Origin: an uncultured Mesocricetibacter sp.
GTDB lineage: Bacteria; Pseudomonadota; Gammaproteobacteria; Enterobacterales; Pasteurellaceae
Assembly: GCA_905373425.1 (NCBI GenBank)
Contig: CAJPST010000032.1
Location: 1-14,805 of the forward strand
DNA: 14,805 nt
Reading direction: 5' to 3'
Below the pieces are notes generated by a model that had not been told where the DNA came from, ran no database searches, and saw only the letters and a program-made list of their open reading frames with translations. A program made the translations under genes and the position numbers. Below, piece after piece: positions 1 through 6,151 of this stretch. Position 1 is the stretch's first letter; the number at the start of each line of letters is the position of its first letter.

Positions 1-25
1 TAGGCGTTCGACCTTAATTTCATAT

Positions 26-53
26 AAAAAGGCTTGGAGAAACCAAGCCTTTT
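26..53 (-). terminator. Rho-independent terminator of glyS
   Basis: An 11-bp perfect stem (27-37 paired with 43-53, AAAAGGCTTGG against CCAAGCCTTTT) closes a 5-base loop. Read on the minus strand the hairpin is followed by a short T-rich run (TTTTTATAT), as expected for a terminator just beyond the glyS stop codon at 67. Because the other flank is also T-rich (50-59), it may work in both directions and also stop plus-strand transcription entering from the left. Confidence 0.85.
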
Positions 54-66
54 ATTTTTAATCCGC

Positions 67-2148
67 TTATTGTAACAACGAAATATCCGCCACCTGTAAG
101 AATAAACCTTGCAACGTGTTCAAAATGGCTAAACGGTTTTGGCGCAATTTGGCATCCTCCGCATTCACCATCACATTATCAAAGAAGTTATCCACCGGTT
201 GACGCAAGTCGGCGAGTTTATCCAACACCGCCGTGTATTCGCCTTGTGCAATTAACGGCTGAACTTCTTTTGCCAAACTTAACACACTTTGGGCAAGTAC
301 TTGTTCTGCCGGTTCAACGCATAACGCCACATCAATTGCGCCAATGTTGCCCTCCGCTTTCGCTAAAATATTCGCCACACGTTTATTGGCGGCTGCCAGA
401 GCTTCCGCAGAATCAAGGGTACGGAAATGAGAAACCGCACGCACGCGCGCATCAAAGTCTGCCGGACGGGTTGGACGACGCGCCAATACCGCTTGAATCA
501 CATCCACTGCAATGCCTTCATCTTGATACCATGCGCGGAAACGACCGAGCATGAAATCCACCACATCGGCAACCACGTTTTGATTCGTAAGTTTATCACC
601 GAAAAGTGCGGTGGATTTTTTCACTAAATCTTCCAAATCCAGTGGTAAGTTTTTCTCTACGATAATACGTAATGCCCCTAATGCTGCACGACGTAATGCA
701 AACGGGTCTGCACTGCCTTTCGGCGCTTGTCCGATACCGAAGATCCCCGTTAACGTGTCAAATTTATCCGCTAAAGCGACCGCACTTGCCACCAACGATT
801 TTGGTAACTCATCACCGGCAAAGCGTGGCATATATTGTTCGTTTAACGCCACTGCGACCTCTTCATCTTCACCGTCATGACGAGCATAGTGCATCCCCAT
901 TACGCCTTGGGTGTCAGTGAATTCAAATACCATGTTGGTCATCAAATCACATTTTGACAGTAAGCCGGCACGTTTTGCTTTCGCTTCGTCTGCGCCGATT
1001 TGTTTTGCAATTTCGCCTGCCAGTTGCTCAATACGGTCAGTTTTGTCTTTCAATGTACCGAGTTGTTGTTGGAACAACACGGTTTCTAAACGCGGTAAAC
1101 GATCAACCAGTTTTTGTTTTAAGTCGGTTTTGAAGAAGAATTCCGCATCGGTTAAACGAGGACGAACCACTTTTTCGTTCCCTTCGATAATTGCCGTTGG
1201 ATCTTCAGGGTTGATGTTCGATACAAAGATAAAGTGCGGTAATAATTTGCCGTCTTTATCGCCTTCTGTTTTTTCATATAGCGGGAAATATTTTTGGTCG
1301 CCTTTCATGGTGTAAACCAAGGCTTCAGCAGGCACGGCTAAGAAGCGTTCTTCAAATTTTGCCGCCAATACGTTTGGATATTCCACCAACGAAGTCACTT
1401 CTTCAAGCAAGCTTTCTTCAATATCAGCCACGCCGCCAAGTGCGGTCGCTTTTGCTTGAGATTTTGCCAAAATTTCGGCTTTACGTTCGTTGAAATCCGC
1501 TACCACAGAACCTTTTTCACGCAATAATTGCGGATATTGGTCTGCGTGTTGAATTTCAAATTCTTTCTCGCCCAAGAAACGGTGTCCACGAATGGTGCGT
1601 GCACTTGCCACACCTAAAATTTCGCCTTCGATTAACTCGTCACCTAATAACATAGTCACGGTATGAACCGGACGGATAAATTGCACGGTTTTATCTGCCC
1701 AACGCATCGGTTTTGGAATTGGCAATTTCGCCAACGCATTTGCCACGATGCCGTTAAGCAAGTTTTTAGTCGGTTGACCTTCAATTTTCGCACGGTGAAC
1801 GAGCCATTCGCCTTTATCGGTCGCAATCCGTTCTGCTTGCTCAACGGTAATACCACAACCACGCGCCCAGCCTTCAGCTGCTTTCGTCGGTTTTCCTTCC
1901 GCATCAAAGGCTGCAGACACTGCCGGCCCGCGTTTTTCGATTTCTTTGCTTGGTTGTTGTGTGGCTAAGTTCAACACTTTCACTGCCAAACGACGCGGCG
2001 CCGCAAACCATTCGATTTTGTCGAATGATAAACCTGCTTGGTTTAATTCCGCCTCAACGTTATCCGCAAAAGAGGTCGCTAATGTTTTGAGAGCTTTTGG
2101 CGGCAGCTCTTCCGTGCCGATTTCTACTAGGAAGTTTTGGGTTGTCAT
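67..2148 (-). CDS. glyS: Glycyl-tRNA synthetase beta subunit
   Basis: This is the beta subunit of the bacterial alpha2beta2 glycyl-tRNA synthetase. It recognises the tRNA and works with GlyQ to charge tRNA-Gly in the cytoplasm. The N-terminal FLVEIGTEELPPKAL signature, the GDQKYFPLY block near residue 285 and the DPFALRRAA motif near residue 483 are all present. The last third matches the anticodon-binding part of the family. I chose the ATG at 2148 (MTTQNFLVEIG, 693 aa), which gives a length close to the roughly 690 aa usual for this protein and has AGAG a few bases upstream. An upstream ATG at 2181 would add 11 residues with no family support. Two uptake-signal cores on the plus strand (604, 1438) and one in inverse orientation (779) lie inside the gene. 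glyQ, its partner, is not in the window, so the two are separated by at least the OsmC gene. Confidence 0.97.
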   Translation of the reverse strand: MTTQNFLVEIGTEELPPKALKTLATSFADNVEAELNQAGLSFDKIEWFAAPRRLAVKVLNLATQQPSKEIEKRGPAVSAAFDAEGKPTKAAEGWARGCGITVEQAERIATDKGEWLVHRAKIEGQPTKNLLNGIVANALAKLPIPKPMRWADKTVQFIRPVHTVTMLLGDELIEGEILGVASARTIRGHRFLGEKEFEIQHADQYPQLLREKGSVVADFNERKAEILAKSQAKATALGGVADIEESLLEEVTSLVEYPNVLAAKFEERFLAVPAEALVYTMKGDQKYFPLYEKTEGDKDGKLLPHFIFVSNINPEDPTAIIEGNEKVVRPRLTDAEFFFKTDLKQKLVDRLPRLETVLFQQQLGTLKDKTDRIEQLAGEIAKQIGADEAKAKRAGLLSKCDLMTNMVFEFTDTQGVMGMHYARHDGEDEEVAVALNEQYMPRFAGDELPKSLVASAVALADKFDTLTGIFGIGQAPKGSADPFALRRAALGALRIIVEKNLPLDLEDLVKKSTALFGDKLTNQNVVADVVDFMLGRFRAWYQDEGIAVDVIQAVLARRPTRPADFDARVRAVSHFRTLDSAEALAAANKRVANILAKAEGNIGAIDVALCVEPAEQVLAQSVLSLAKEVQPLIAQGEYTAVLDKLADLRQPVDNFFDNVMVNAEDAKLRQNRLAILNTLQGLFLQVADISLLQ

Positions 2149-2195
2149 TTTGTTTTCTCTGGTAAGGTGCAACTTGCGCACCGTTTTATTTTAAT

Positions 2196-2666
2196 TTAAT
2201 CTTTTTCAATCAGTGCTTCACATTTCACAGGGAAATTAAGTGAATTTGCGATAAAACATGCCTGATGAGCATTTTCATGTAATACCAATGCCTTAACTGC
2301 ATCCGACTCGCTTGAAATTCTCACACGAGGTTTTAATGTTGCCGAAATAAAGCGTCCTGCATACTCAGAACTGCCTTCATCCATAATCGCTATTGCTTCA
2401 TCACGGTATTCTTGCACAATAATGTTATTAACTGCACAAAAATGTAAATACCATAATTTATGACAGGCAGAAATAGATGTCAGTAACATATCTTCAGGAT
2501 TCCAACGAGTTTTATCACCACGAAAAGCAGGATCAGCAGAACCTAAAATATTAGGTTTATTCAATGCCGAAGCAATAAAATCCCGTTCGTATGCGATATA
2601 AGATGAAGTACCAGCTCCTAAATTTCCAACCCACTCTACCGTAGTTTGATAAGTATGTTGCTTCAT
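2196..2666 (-). CDS. OsmC/Ohr-family peroxidase
   Basis: A 156-aa cytoplasmic protein of the OsmC/Ohr superfamily. These are thiol peroxidases that reduce organic hydroperoxides with a pair of conserved cysteines. The first is C68 in SISACHKLW and the second is C137 in HENAHQACFIANS, both in the expected family context. R54 and E58 in RWNPEDML match the residues that position the reactive thiol. The N-terminal VEWVGNLGAGTSSY resembles the OsmC subgroup more than Ohr. Two additional cysteines, C77 and C149, are not the usual pair. GGAAAA lies about 7 bases before the ATG, and TATAAG (minus strand) about 20-30 bases further up could be a -10 element, but I see no good -35. It ends 47 bases before glyS starts, with no clear minus-strand terminator between them, so some read-through into glyS is possible. 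The exact substrate cannot be told from sequence. Confidence 0.9.
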   Translation of the reverse strand: MKQHTYQTTVEWVGNLGAGTSSYIAYERDFIASALNKPNILGSADPAFRGDKTRWNPEDMLLTSISACHKLWYLHFCAVNNIIVQEYRDEAIAIMDEGSSEYAGRFISATLKPRVRISSESDAVKALVLHENAHQACFIANSLNFPVKCEALIEKD

Positions 2667-2741
2667 TATATTTTCCGTTATCTCTTATAGCGTGTGTAAA
2701 TTAAGAAATTCATGTCCTATTTGATTATTTTCTTCGTTATC

Positions 2742-2810
2742 ATTTCTGCCAAATCTCCCCTACCCCTCTTTGCTAAAGAGGGGGTTGGATCTTTGCAGAG
2801 TTAATAAATA
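2742..2810 (-). repeat. Short inverted copy of the 180-bp palindromic element
   Basis: Read on the minus strand, this stretch matches the left half of the 180-bp units: a shared AT-rich arm, the C-rich/G-rich hairpin, the AAATCTCCCC flank and then the TGGCAGAAAT end. About 60 internal bases present in the full units (the double-hairpin block and the GCTCCGC stretch) are missing, so CTGCC is joined straight to AAATCTCCCC on the plus strand. The hairpin stem here is 9 bp (2763-2771 with 2775-2783) around a GCT loop. Outer edges are approximate because similarity fades gradually. Confidence 0.7.
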
Positions 2811-2865
2811 TCTATGTTCTACTTTAATGTTTTTTGAAAGCAGATAATTTAATCTATATTGAAAT

Positions 2866-3045
2866 TAAAATATAAATAGCCCGCTAATATTAATTTACTC
2901 AAGAAATCCCCCCTCTTTAGCAAAGAGAGGGAGGGGAGATTTACTCGCTCCGCCCGCACTTCGTGCCGTTGCTAAAGCAACGTTCAAACGCAAGCGTTTG
3001 TGGCAGACGTTAATCTAACCTCATACTCAACAATCCCTCATATTC
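2866..3045 (+). repeat. 180-bp repeat unit, copy 1
   Basis: First of two direct repeats with a period of exactly 180 bases. By eye about 155 of the first 165 positions (2866-3030) match 3046-3210. Order inside the unit: AT-rich leader, C-rich/G-rich hairpin (2909-2918 with 2922-2931, one mismatch), the GCTCCGC stretch, a double-hairpin block (2964-3005), then a tail resembling the end of the DUF559 gene. The 2955-2961 region is one base off an uptake-signal core. Confidence 0.9.
3027..3044 (-). pseudogene. Possible relic of a second DUF559 gene end
   Basis: In copy 1 the bases equivalent to the stop codon and last five codons of the DUF559 gene read Asn-Met-Arg-Asp-Cys-stop, against Asn-Val-Arg-Ala-Asp-stop in the intact gene. 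The stretch 3027-3045 matches 3207-3225 at about 14 of 19 positions, and the next codon upstream is a stop (TAG at 3045-3047, minus strand). The match is short and could simply mean the repeat unit includes this piece of DNA. I treat it as a fragment, not a gene. Confidence 0.35.
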
Positions 3046-3225
3046 TAAAATATAAATAGCCCACTACTATTAATTTACTCAAGAAATCCCCCCTCTTTAG
3101 CAAAGAGGGGGAGGGGAGATTTACTCGCTCCGCTCCCACTTTGTGCCGTTGCTAAAGCAACGTTCAAACGCAAGCGTTTGTGGCAGAAATTGATCCAACC
3201 TCATACTCAATCAGCCCTTACATTC
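3046..3225 (+). repeat. 180-bp repeat unit, copy 2, overlapping the DUF559 3' end
   Basis: Second direct copy, abutting copy 1. It holds a perfect 10-bp C-rich/G-rich stem (3089-3098 with 3102-3111, AGC loop) and then two small hairpins: CGTTGC/GCAACG (3147-3152 with 3157-3162) and CAAACG/CGTTTG (3165-3170 with 3175-3180). Both are enclosed by TGCC/GGCA (3144-3147 with 3182-3185). Its last 19 bases are the final codons and stop of the DUF559 gene. Differences from copy 1 lie mostly outside the stems, but one in the main hairpin restores perfect pairing relative to copy 1. Confidence 0.9.
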
Positions 3226-3572
3226 TCCAAAAACAAATAAATCTGCTCTACCACCGCTTCAATTTCACGCATTACTTCATCATTACTAAATCGCATCACC
3301 GTAAAACCAAGTGAATTTAATTCTGCATCTCGCAATGCGTCTTTTTCCTGATGGTCTGGCTCATAGTGCTGACTACCGTCCAATTCGATAATCAGCTTTG
3401 CTTTCGCACAATAAAAATCAACGATATAGCTTAAAAGTGGCTTTTGCCGATTAAACCGAAAGCCTAATAACTGATCCCGATTAATCCGCTGCCAAAGTTT
3501 ATTTTCTGCATCGGTTTGATTATTGCGAAGTTTTTGCGAATTTTCTTTTAAGTATTTTTCATAGGGTTGCAT
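3207..3572 (-). CDS. DUF559 (Vsr-like) endonuclease-domain protein
   Basis: A 121-aa protein covering a full DUF559 domain, a family placed in the PD-(D/E)XK/Vsr-like endonuclease fold. Visible landmarks: the helical start LRNNQTDAENKLWQRI, then GFRFNRQKP, VDFYC (candidate metal-binding Asp), IIELDGSQH (the E-x-D strand) and the C-terminal GFTVMRFSNDEV. No signal peptide or membrane segment, so it is probably cytoplasmic. The ATG lies 5 bases after the agp stop codon and has only a weak upstream AAGAAG, so it probably depends on agp transcription and translation coupling. Its 3' end lies inside a palindromic repeat unit. The biological role of this family is not established. DNA cleavage or nicking is inferred from the fold only, and repair, defence or repeat maintenance are all open. 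Confidence 0.88.
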   Translation of the reverse strand: MQPYEKYLKENSQKLRNNQTDAENKLWQRINRDQLLGFRFNRQKPLLSYIVDFYCAKAKLIIELDGSQHYEPDHQEKDALRDAELNSLGFTVMRFSNDEVMREIEAVVEQIYLFLENVRAD

Positions 3573-3577
3573 GAAAG

Positions 3578-4843
3578 CTACTTCTTGCCGTTTTCAATCC
3601 CCTCACTCAACACCTTTTGAAACTGCTCATAATCACAGAAACCACTTTCGTCTTTTGTACAAGCCTCAAGCGTTAATGCCTTTTGTTTTGGCGGTGTAGC
3701 AAGGCTTAACGGCGTTAGTTTAACGAGTTGTTCAGTGCTTTGATATACATAATCCAACTTAAATTTCAATTTGCCACTTGGCTTATGTTTCCACACTTCA
3801 AATAGCAACTTACCGCCGATTGGAATATTTTCCAATGAGTCATCCAACTCATAAGGCTCAACACCCAGAGCTGAAAGCAAAGCAACAATGTTAGAATCAT
3901 GCCCAACCAATAAGCTAATTTTATTTTCACTGCTTAGCTGTTGCTGAATAAATGCCAATAACGGGTATGAGGCATTTTGTGCTAAGGCTGCGTTATTTTT
4001 AAATAAAGTGCGGTAATATTCGTTTTTAATTTCATTAATCGCACGCCATTTTTCTTGGCTATCAACATTGCCGTTTGCAATTTCTGAATCAGGTTTGCCC
4101 ACATAATGCGCTAGCAATAATGCACTGACAATTTTCTTTCCTGTGCTGATAGAGCCGGTAATTTTAACCGACTTACCATCTTTTATGCTGTATTCGCCTA
4201 GTTTCCCACCTAAATCACATTCACCTTTTTGTAAGCAGTTTGGTGAATTTTTGTAATCAATTATCTCACTTAACAGTGCATAATTCGGAGCAAGTTTTTG
4301 CTGTAACGCATTTAAATCGACTTTGCTTTTTGCAGATTCAATTAAGGCTTTACTTGGATTATGCGCGTGGGTGTTAAAAATCGGATCTTTTTCTGAACCT
4401 ATTTTTCCGTGGTGTTGTAATTGCACATTACAACCTGCAAAAGCGCCCGCCACAATTGCTTGCCCTGTTGCAATGGTTCGTTGCACTCCATTTGCATAAG
4501 CGAAAATACCTTCACCGGATGCACAACGATCTGTCGTTAATAATCCTTTATCCGCAAGCCATTGCCCTAAATATTGCCCGAAATAGGTTTCTAGCACGGT
4601 ACCTTTTGCGGTGAGATGACCGGATGGCACATCCCATTTCGCCCAAGCATACGGGGAATATTTAGCCATTTCCTGTGGATCTTTTTCCACCGGAGAGCGT
4701 AATCCATGACGACTGAAAATTAATACTTTCTCGAGTTCATAATCTGCACTTGCTGCATTTTGATGATTTTCTGTTGCGAATACACTGCTTATAACGACTG
4801 AGCTGAGTAAAAGTGCGGTTAAAGTTTGGGATATTTTCTTCAT
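3578..4843 (-). CDS. agp: Periplasmic histidine acid phosphatase, Agp-like (glucose-1-phosphatase)
   Basis: A 421-aa secreted phosphomonoesterase of the histidine acid phosphatase branch. Residues 1-23 form a signal peptide (KK start, hydrophobic core, cut likely after VFA). The catalytic RHGLRSP sits at 45-51 with nucleophile H46, and the proton-donor motif VGHDSNI at 313-319 (H315, D316). Blocks such as YANGVQRT (116-123), PIGGKLLFEVW and YVYQSTEQL follow E. coli Agp from memory along nearly the whole length, so glucose-1-phosphatase is the best call. The first motif has Gly where Agp has Asn, as in phytases, so phytase or broad phosphatase activity is possible. The start is supported by AAGGAG 8 bases before the ATG. 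An uptake-signal core at 4811 lies in the signal-peptide codons and another at 4006. A weak imperfect hairpin lies in the leader (about 4872-4891). DUF559 follows 5 bases after its stop. Confidence 0.88.
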   Translation of the reverse strand: MKKISQTLTALLLSSVVISSVFATENHQNAASADYELEKVLIFSRHGLRSPVEKDPQEMAKYSPYAWAKWDVPSGHLTAKGTVLETYFGQYLGQWLADKGLLTTDRCASGEGIFAYANGVQRTIATGQAIVAGAFAGCNVQLQHHGKIGSEKDPIFNTHAHNPSKALIESAKSKVDLNALQQKLAPNYALLSEIIDYKNSPNCLQKGECDLGGKLGEYSIKDGKSVKITGSISTGKKIVSALLLAHYVGKPDSEIANGNVDSQEKWRAINEIKNEYYRTLFKNNAALAQNASYPLLAFIQQQLSSENKISLLVGHDSNIVALLSALGVEPYELDDSLENIPIGGKLLFEVWKHKPSGKLKFKLDYVYQSTEQLVKLTPLSLATPPKQKALTLEACTKDESGFCDYEQFQKVLSEGIENGKK

Positions 4844-4919
4844 TTAACATTTCTCCTTTTTCAACTGACTACCCCGTATATCTCATACCGGAATAGATGT
4901 TTTCGAGGGTTCCTACACT

Positions 4920-4948
4920 ATCATAAAAATTGGTTACACTGTTTATAA
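4920..4948 (-). promoter_or_regulatory. Candidate promoter of agp
   Basis: On the minus strand TATGAT (4920-4925) stands 17 bases from TTATAA (4943-4948), which matches 4 of 6 bases of the -35 consensus. It would give a leader of about 70 bases ahead of agp. The region is AT-rich, so chance matches are likely. Confidence 0.35.
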
Positions 4949-4976
4949 ATAAAGTGCGGTCATTTTTTTACGTATT

Positions 4977-5588
4977 TTATCTCGGCTTGGTCTCTGCTAA
5001 AAAATCATAATGCTGATTCATACGCTCTGCCCAGGCTACTAAATTCGGGGTGAGCTTGTTTAAATCTAACCCGGTTTGAGCCTGACGGAATGCCCACCAG
5101 TCGATAAGGCAGACGGCGCTTACCGTGCCAATATTTAACTGCTCACCAAATTTTGTTAGATCTTTTTCCAATTCAATAAAACTACGACAATTACGTTCAG
5201 TGATTTGTTCATGCCGTGTCGTCCACCATTCTTCCTGCGGACGAAGCATGCGTTCGGCAATCATTGGGATGGTATTTTCTAAAATGCCGTCCACCAAAGA
5301 ATGCACCTGTAGCACCTGCCAACGTTGTTCCTCTTGTGGAAATAAACAATGATTATGTCCGATAGAATCTAAATATTCACTGATTAATAAACTACCAAAC
5401 AGCCATTCTCCATTATCAAGCTGTAGTGCCGGAATACGTCCGAGCGGATTATCTTGGTTATGCGGCGAATTAGGATCGAAAGCTGATGTCACGCGTAACA
5501 ATTCAATTTGTTCGTCCAATTTATGATATTTAATCACAGCCATCACTTTGCGCACAAAGGGACTTGTGGTGGAATACCAAAGTTTCAT
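4977..5588 (-). CDS. Glutathione S-transferase family protein, YibF-like
   Basis: A 203-aa soluble protein with the two-domain glutathione transferase layout. The N-terminal thioredoxin-like domain starts MKLWYSTTSPFVRKV, has NPLGRIPAL with the family's cis-proline near residue 52 and a glutathione-site-like GSLLISEYLD. The helical C-terminal domain follows from about residue 85. The start pattern and the SPFVRK motif resemble E. coli YibF, whose substrate is not known. I chose the ATG at 5588 because AAGGAGATAAAC precedes it directly. An upstream ATG at 5621 would add 11 residues that lack family similarity and overlap the ribosome-binding site. It stands alone, separated from agp by 133 bases and from the cupin gene by about 230. 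A detoxification role is a family-level guess. Confidence 0.87.
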   Translation of the reverse strand: MKLWYSTTSPFVRKVMAVIKYHKLDEQIELLRVTSAFDPNSPHNQDNPLGRIPALQLDNGEWLFGSLLISEYLDSIGHNHCLFPQEEQRWQVLQVHSLVDGILENTIPMIAERMLRPQEEWWTTRHEQITERNCRSFIELEKDLTKFGEQLNIGTVSAVCLIDWWAFRQAQTGLDLNKLTPNLVAWAERMNQHYDFLAETKPR

Positions 5589-5624
5589 GTTTATCTCCTT
5601 GTTCATTGAACCTTGGAACACTAT

Positions 5625-5654
5625 AAAAGTGCGGTTAAATTTTACCGCACTTTT
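5625..5654 (-). terminator. Inverted pair of uptake signals forming a hairpin
   Basis: Two uptake-signal cores face each other (5627-5635 and 5644-5652), giving an 11-bp perfect stem AAAAGTGCGGT/ACCGCACTTTT around an 8-base AT-rich loop. On the minus strand it is followed by TTTTATAG. Such inverted pairs are known in Pasteurellaceae as combined uptake sites and terminators. It would be a second stop for the cupin/polA transcript, and it also lies just upstream of the GST gene. Confidence 0.7.
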
Positions 5655-5751
5655 GCCAATGATTTCTCTCTTGGGAAACTAAAACGTTATGGCTGATACG
5701 AAAATTATGTCATTTGATAACTTTGTGTCCGCCGGTGTTTTGTAAAATAAA

Positions 5752-5769
5752 AATCCTTTTAGGAGGATT
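5752..5769 (-). terminator. Likely Rho-independent terminator of the polA-cupin transcript
   Basis: On the minus strand AATCCT, a 6-base loop CCTAAA and AGGATT form a 6-bp stem, followed directly by TTTATTTTAC. It lies 50 bases past the cupin stop codon and is oriented to end that transcript. The stem is short and only moderately GC-rich. Confidence 0.6.
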
Positions 5770-5818
5770 CTGCGGTCATATTTTATTATATCTCTGCAAC
5801 ATTTAAGTTCTTTATCAA

Positions 5819-6136
5819 TCAAACACTCCCCGCCTTTTCAATCACCAAAATCCGTGCTTCGCCTTGCGGGTGCGCGACGTGTTCGGTGCCGATGCCGGCA
5901 TAGAAAATATCGCCGGTTTCTAGCAACACTCTTTTGGCTTCGCCGCGTTCTTTGTAGTGCATTTCCACCACGCCGTCCATCACCGCAAAAACTTCCTCAC
6001 CATCATTGATATGCCATTTATAAGGCTCATCCGTCCAATGTAACCGCACGCTGATGCCATTCATTTCAGTGATATCCAAACCGCCCCAAGCGCGGGTGGC
6101 GGTAAAATCTGCGCTACGGATAATTTTGTGTGCCAT
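5819..6136 (-). CDS. Small cupin-domain protein
   Basis: A 105-aa single-domain cupin, a six-to-eight-stranded barrel that usually binds one metal. The core shows WHINDGEEVFAVMDGVVEMHY (41-61), whose His42 and Glu47 or Glu48 match the first cupin motif, then LETGDIFYAGIGTEHVAHP (72-90), whose His86 matches the second. No signal peptide. AAGGAGAG lies 5 bases before the ATG. The gene begins 15 bases after the polA stop codon with no terminator between, so it is probably the second gene of a polA transcript. The substrate is unknown: small stand-alone cupins include sugar isomerases, dioxygenases and metal-binding proteins of unknown use, and nothing here selects one. A link to DNA replication is not implied by the linkage alone. 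Confidence 0.85.
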   Translation of the reverse strand: MAHKIIRSADFTATRAWGGLDITEMNGISVRLHWTDEPYKWHINDGEEVFAVMDGVVEMHYKERGEAKRVLLETGDIFYAGIGTEHVAHPQGEARILVIEKAGSV

Positions 6137-6151
6137 GTTCTCTCCTTAACG

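Larger units (their letters stand above)
2667..3206. other. 540-bp gene-free, repeat-filled intergenic region
   Basis: I find no credible gene here. The stretch holds an inverted short repeat copy (about 2742-2810), an AT-rich spacer with nothing recognisable (about 2811-2865), and two tandem 180-bp units (2866-3045 and 3046-3225, the second reaching into the DUF559 gene). It separates the OsmC gene from the DUF559 gene, and both are transcribed leftwards, so any transcript reading past DUF559 would carry all the hairpins. Confidence 0.85.

Noticed and set aside
246..1968. Several plus-strand open frames (such as 911-1315) opposite glyS
   Set aside because: All are shadows of the glyS reading frame with no family-like motifs.
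2166..2182. Hairpin GGTGC/GCACC between the OsmC gene and glyS as a terminator
   Set aside because: On the minus strand, the direction of both genes, the stem is followed by TTACC and not by a T-run; only the plus strand shows T-rich DNA, where no gene ends.
2866..3225. A CRISPR array
   Set aside because: Only two units, each 180 bases long with no short repeat/spacer alternation, and no cas genes nearby.
5689..5745. An 18-codon open frame on the plus strand just before a hairpin
   Set aside because: No ribosome site precedes it, an in-frame stop lies just upstream, and the hairpin after it fits a minus-strand terminator better. Kept only as a note.
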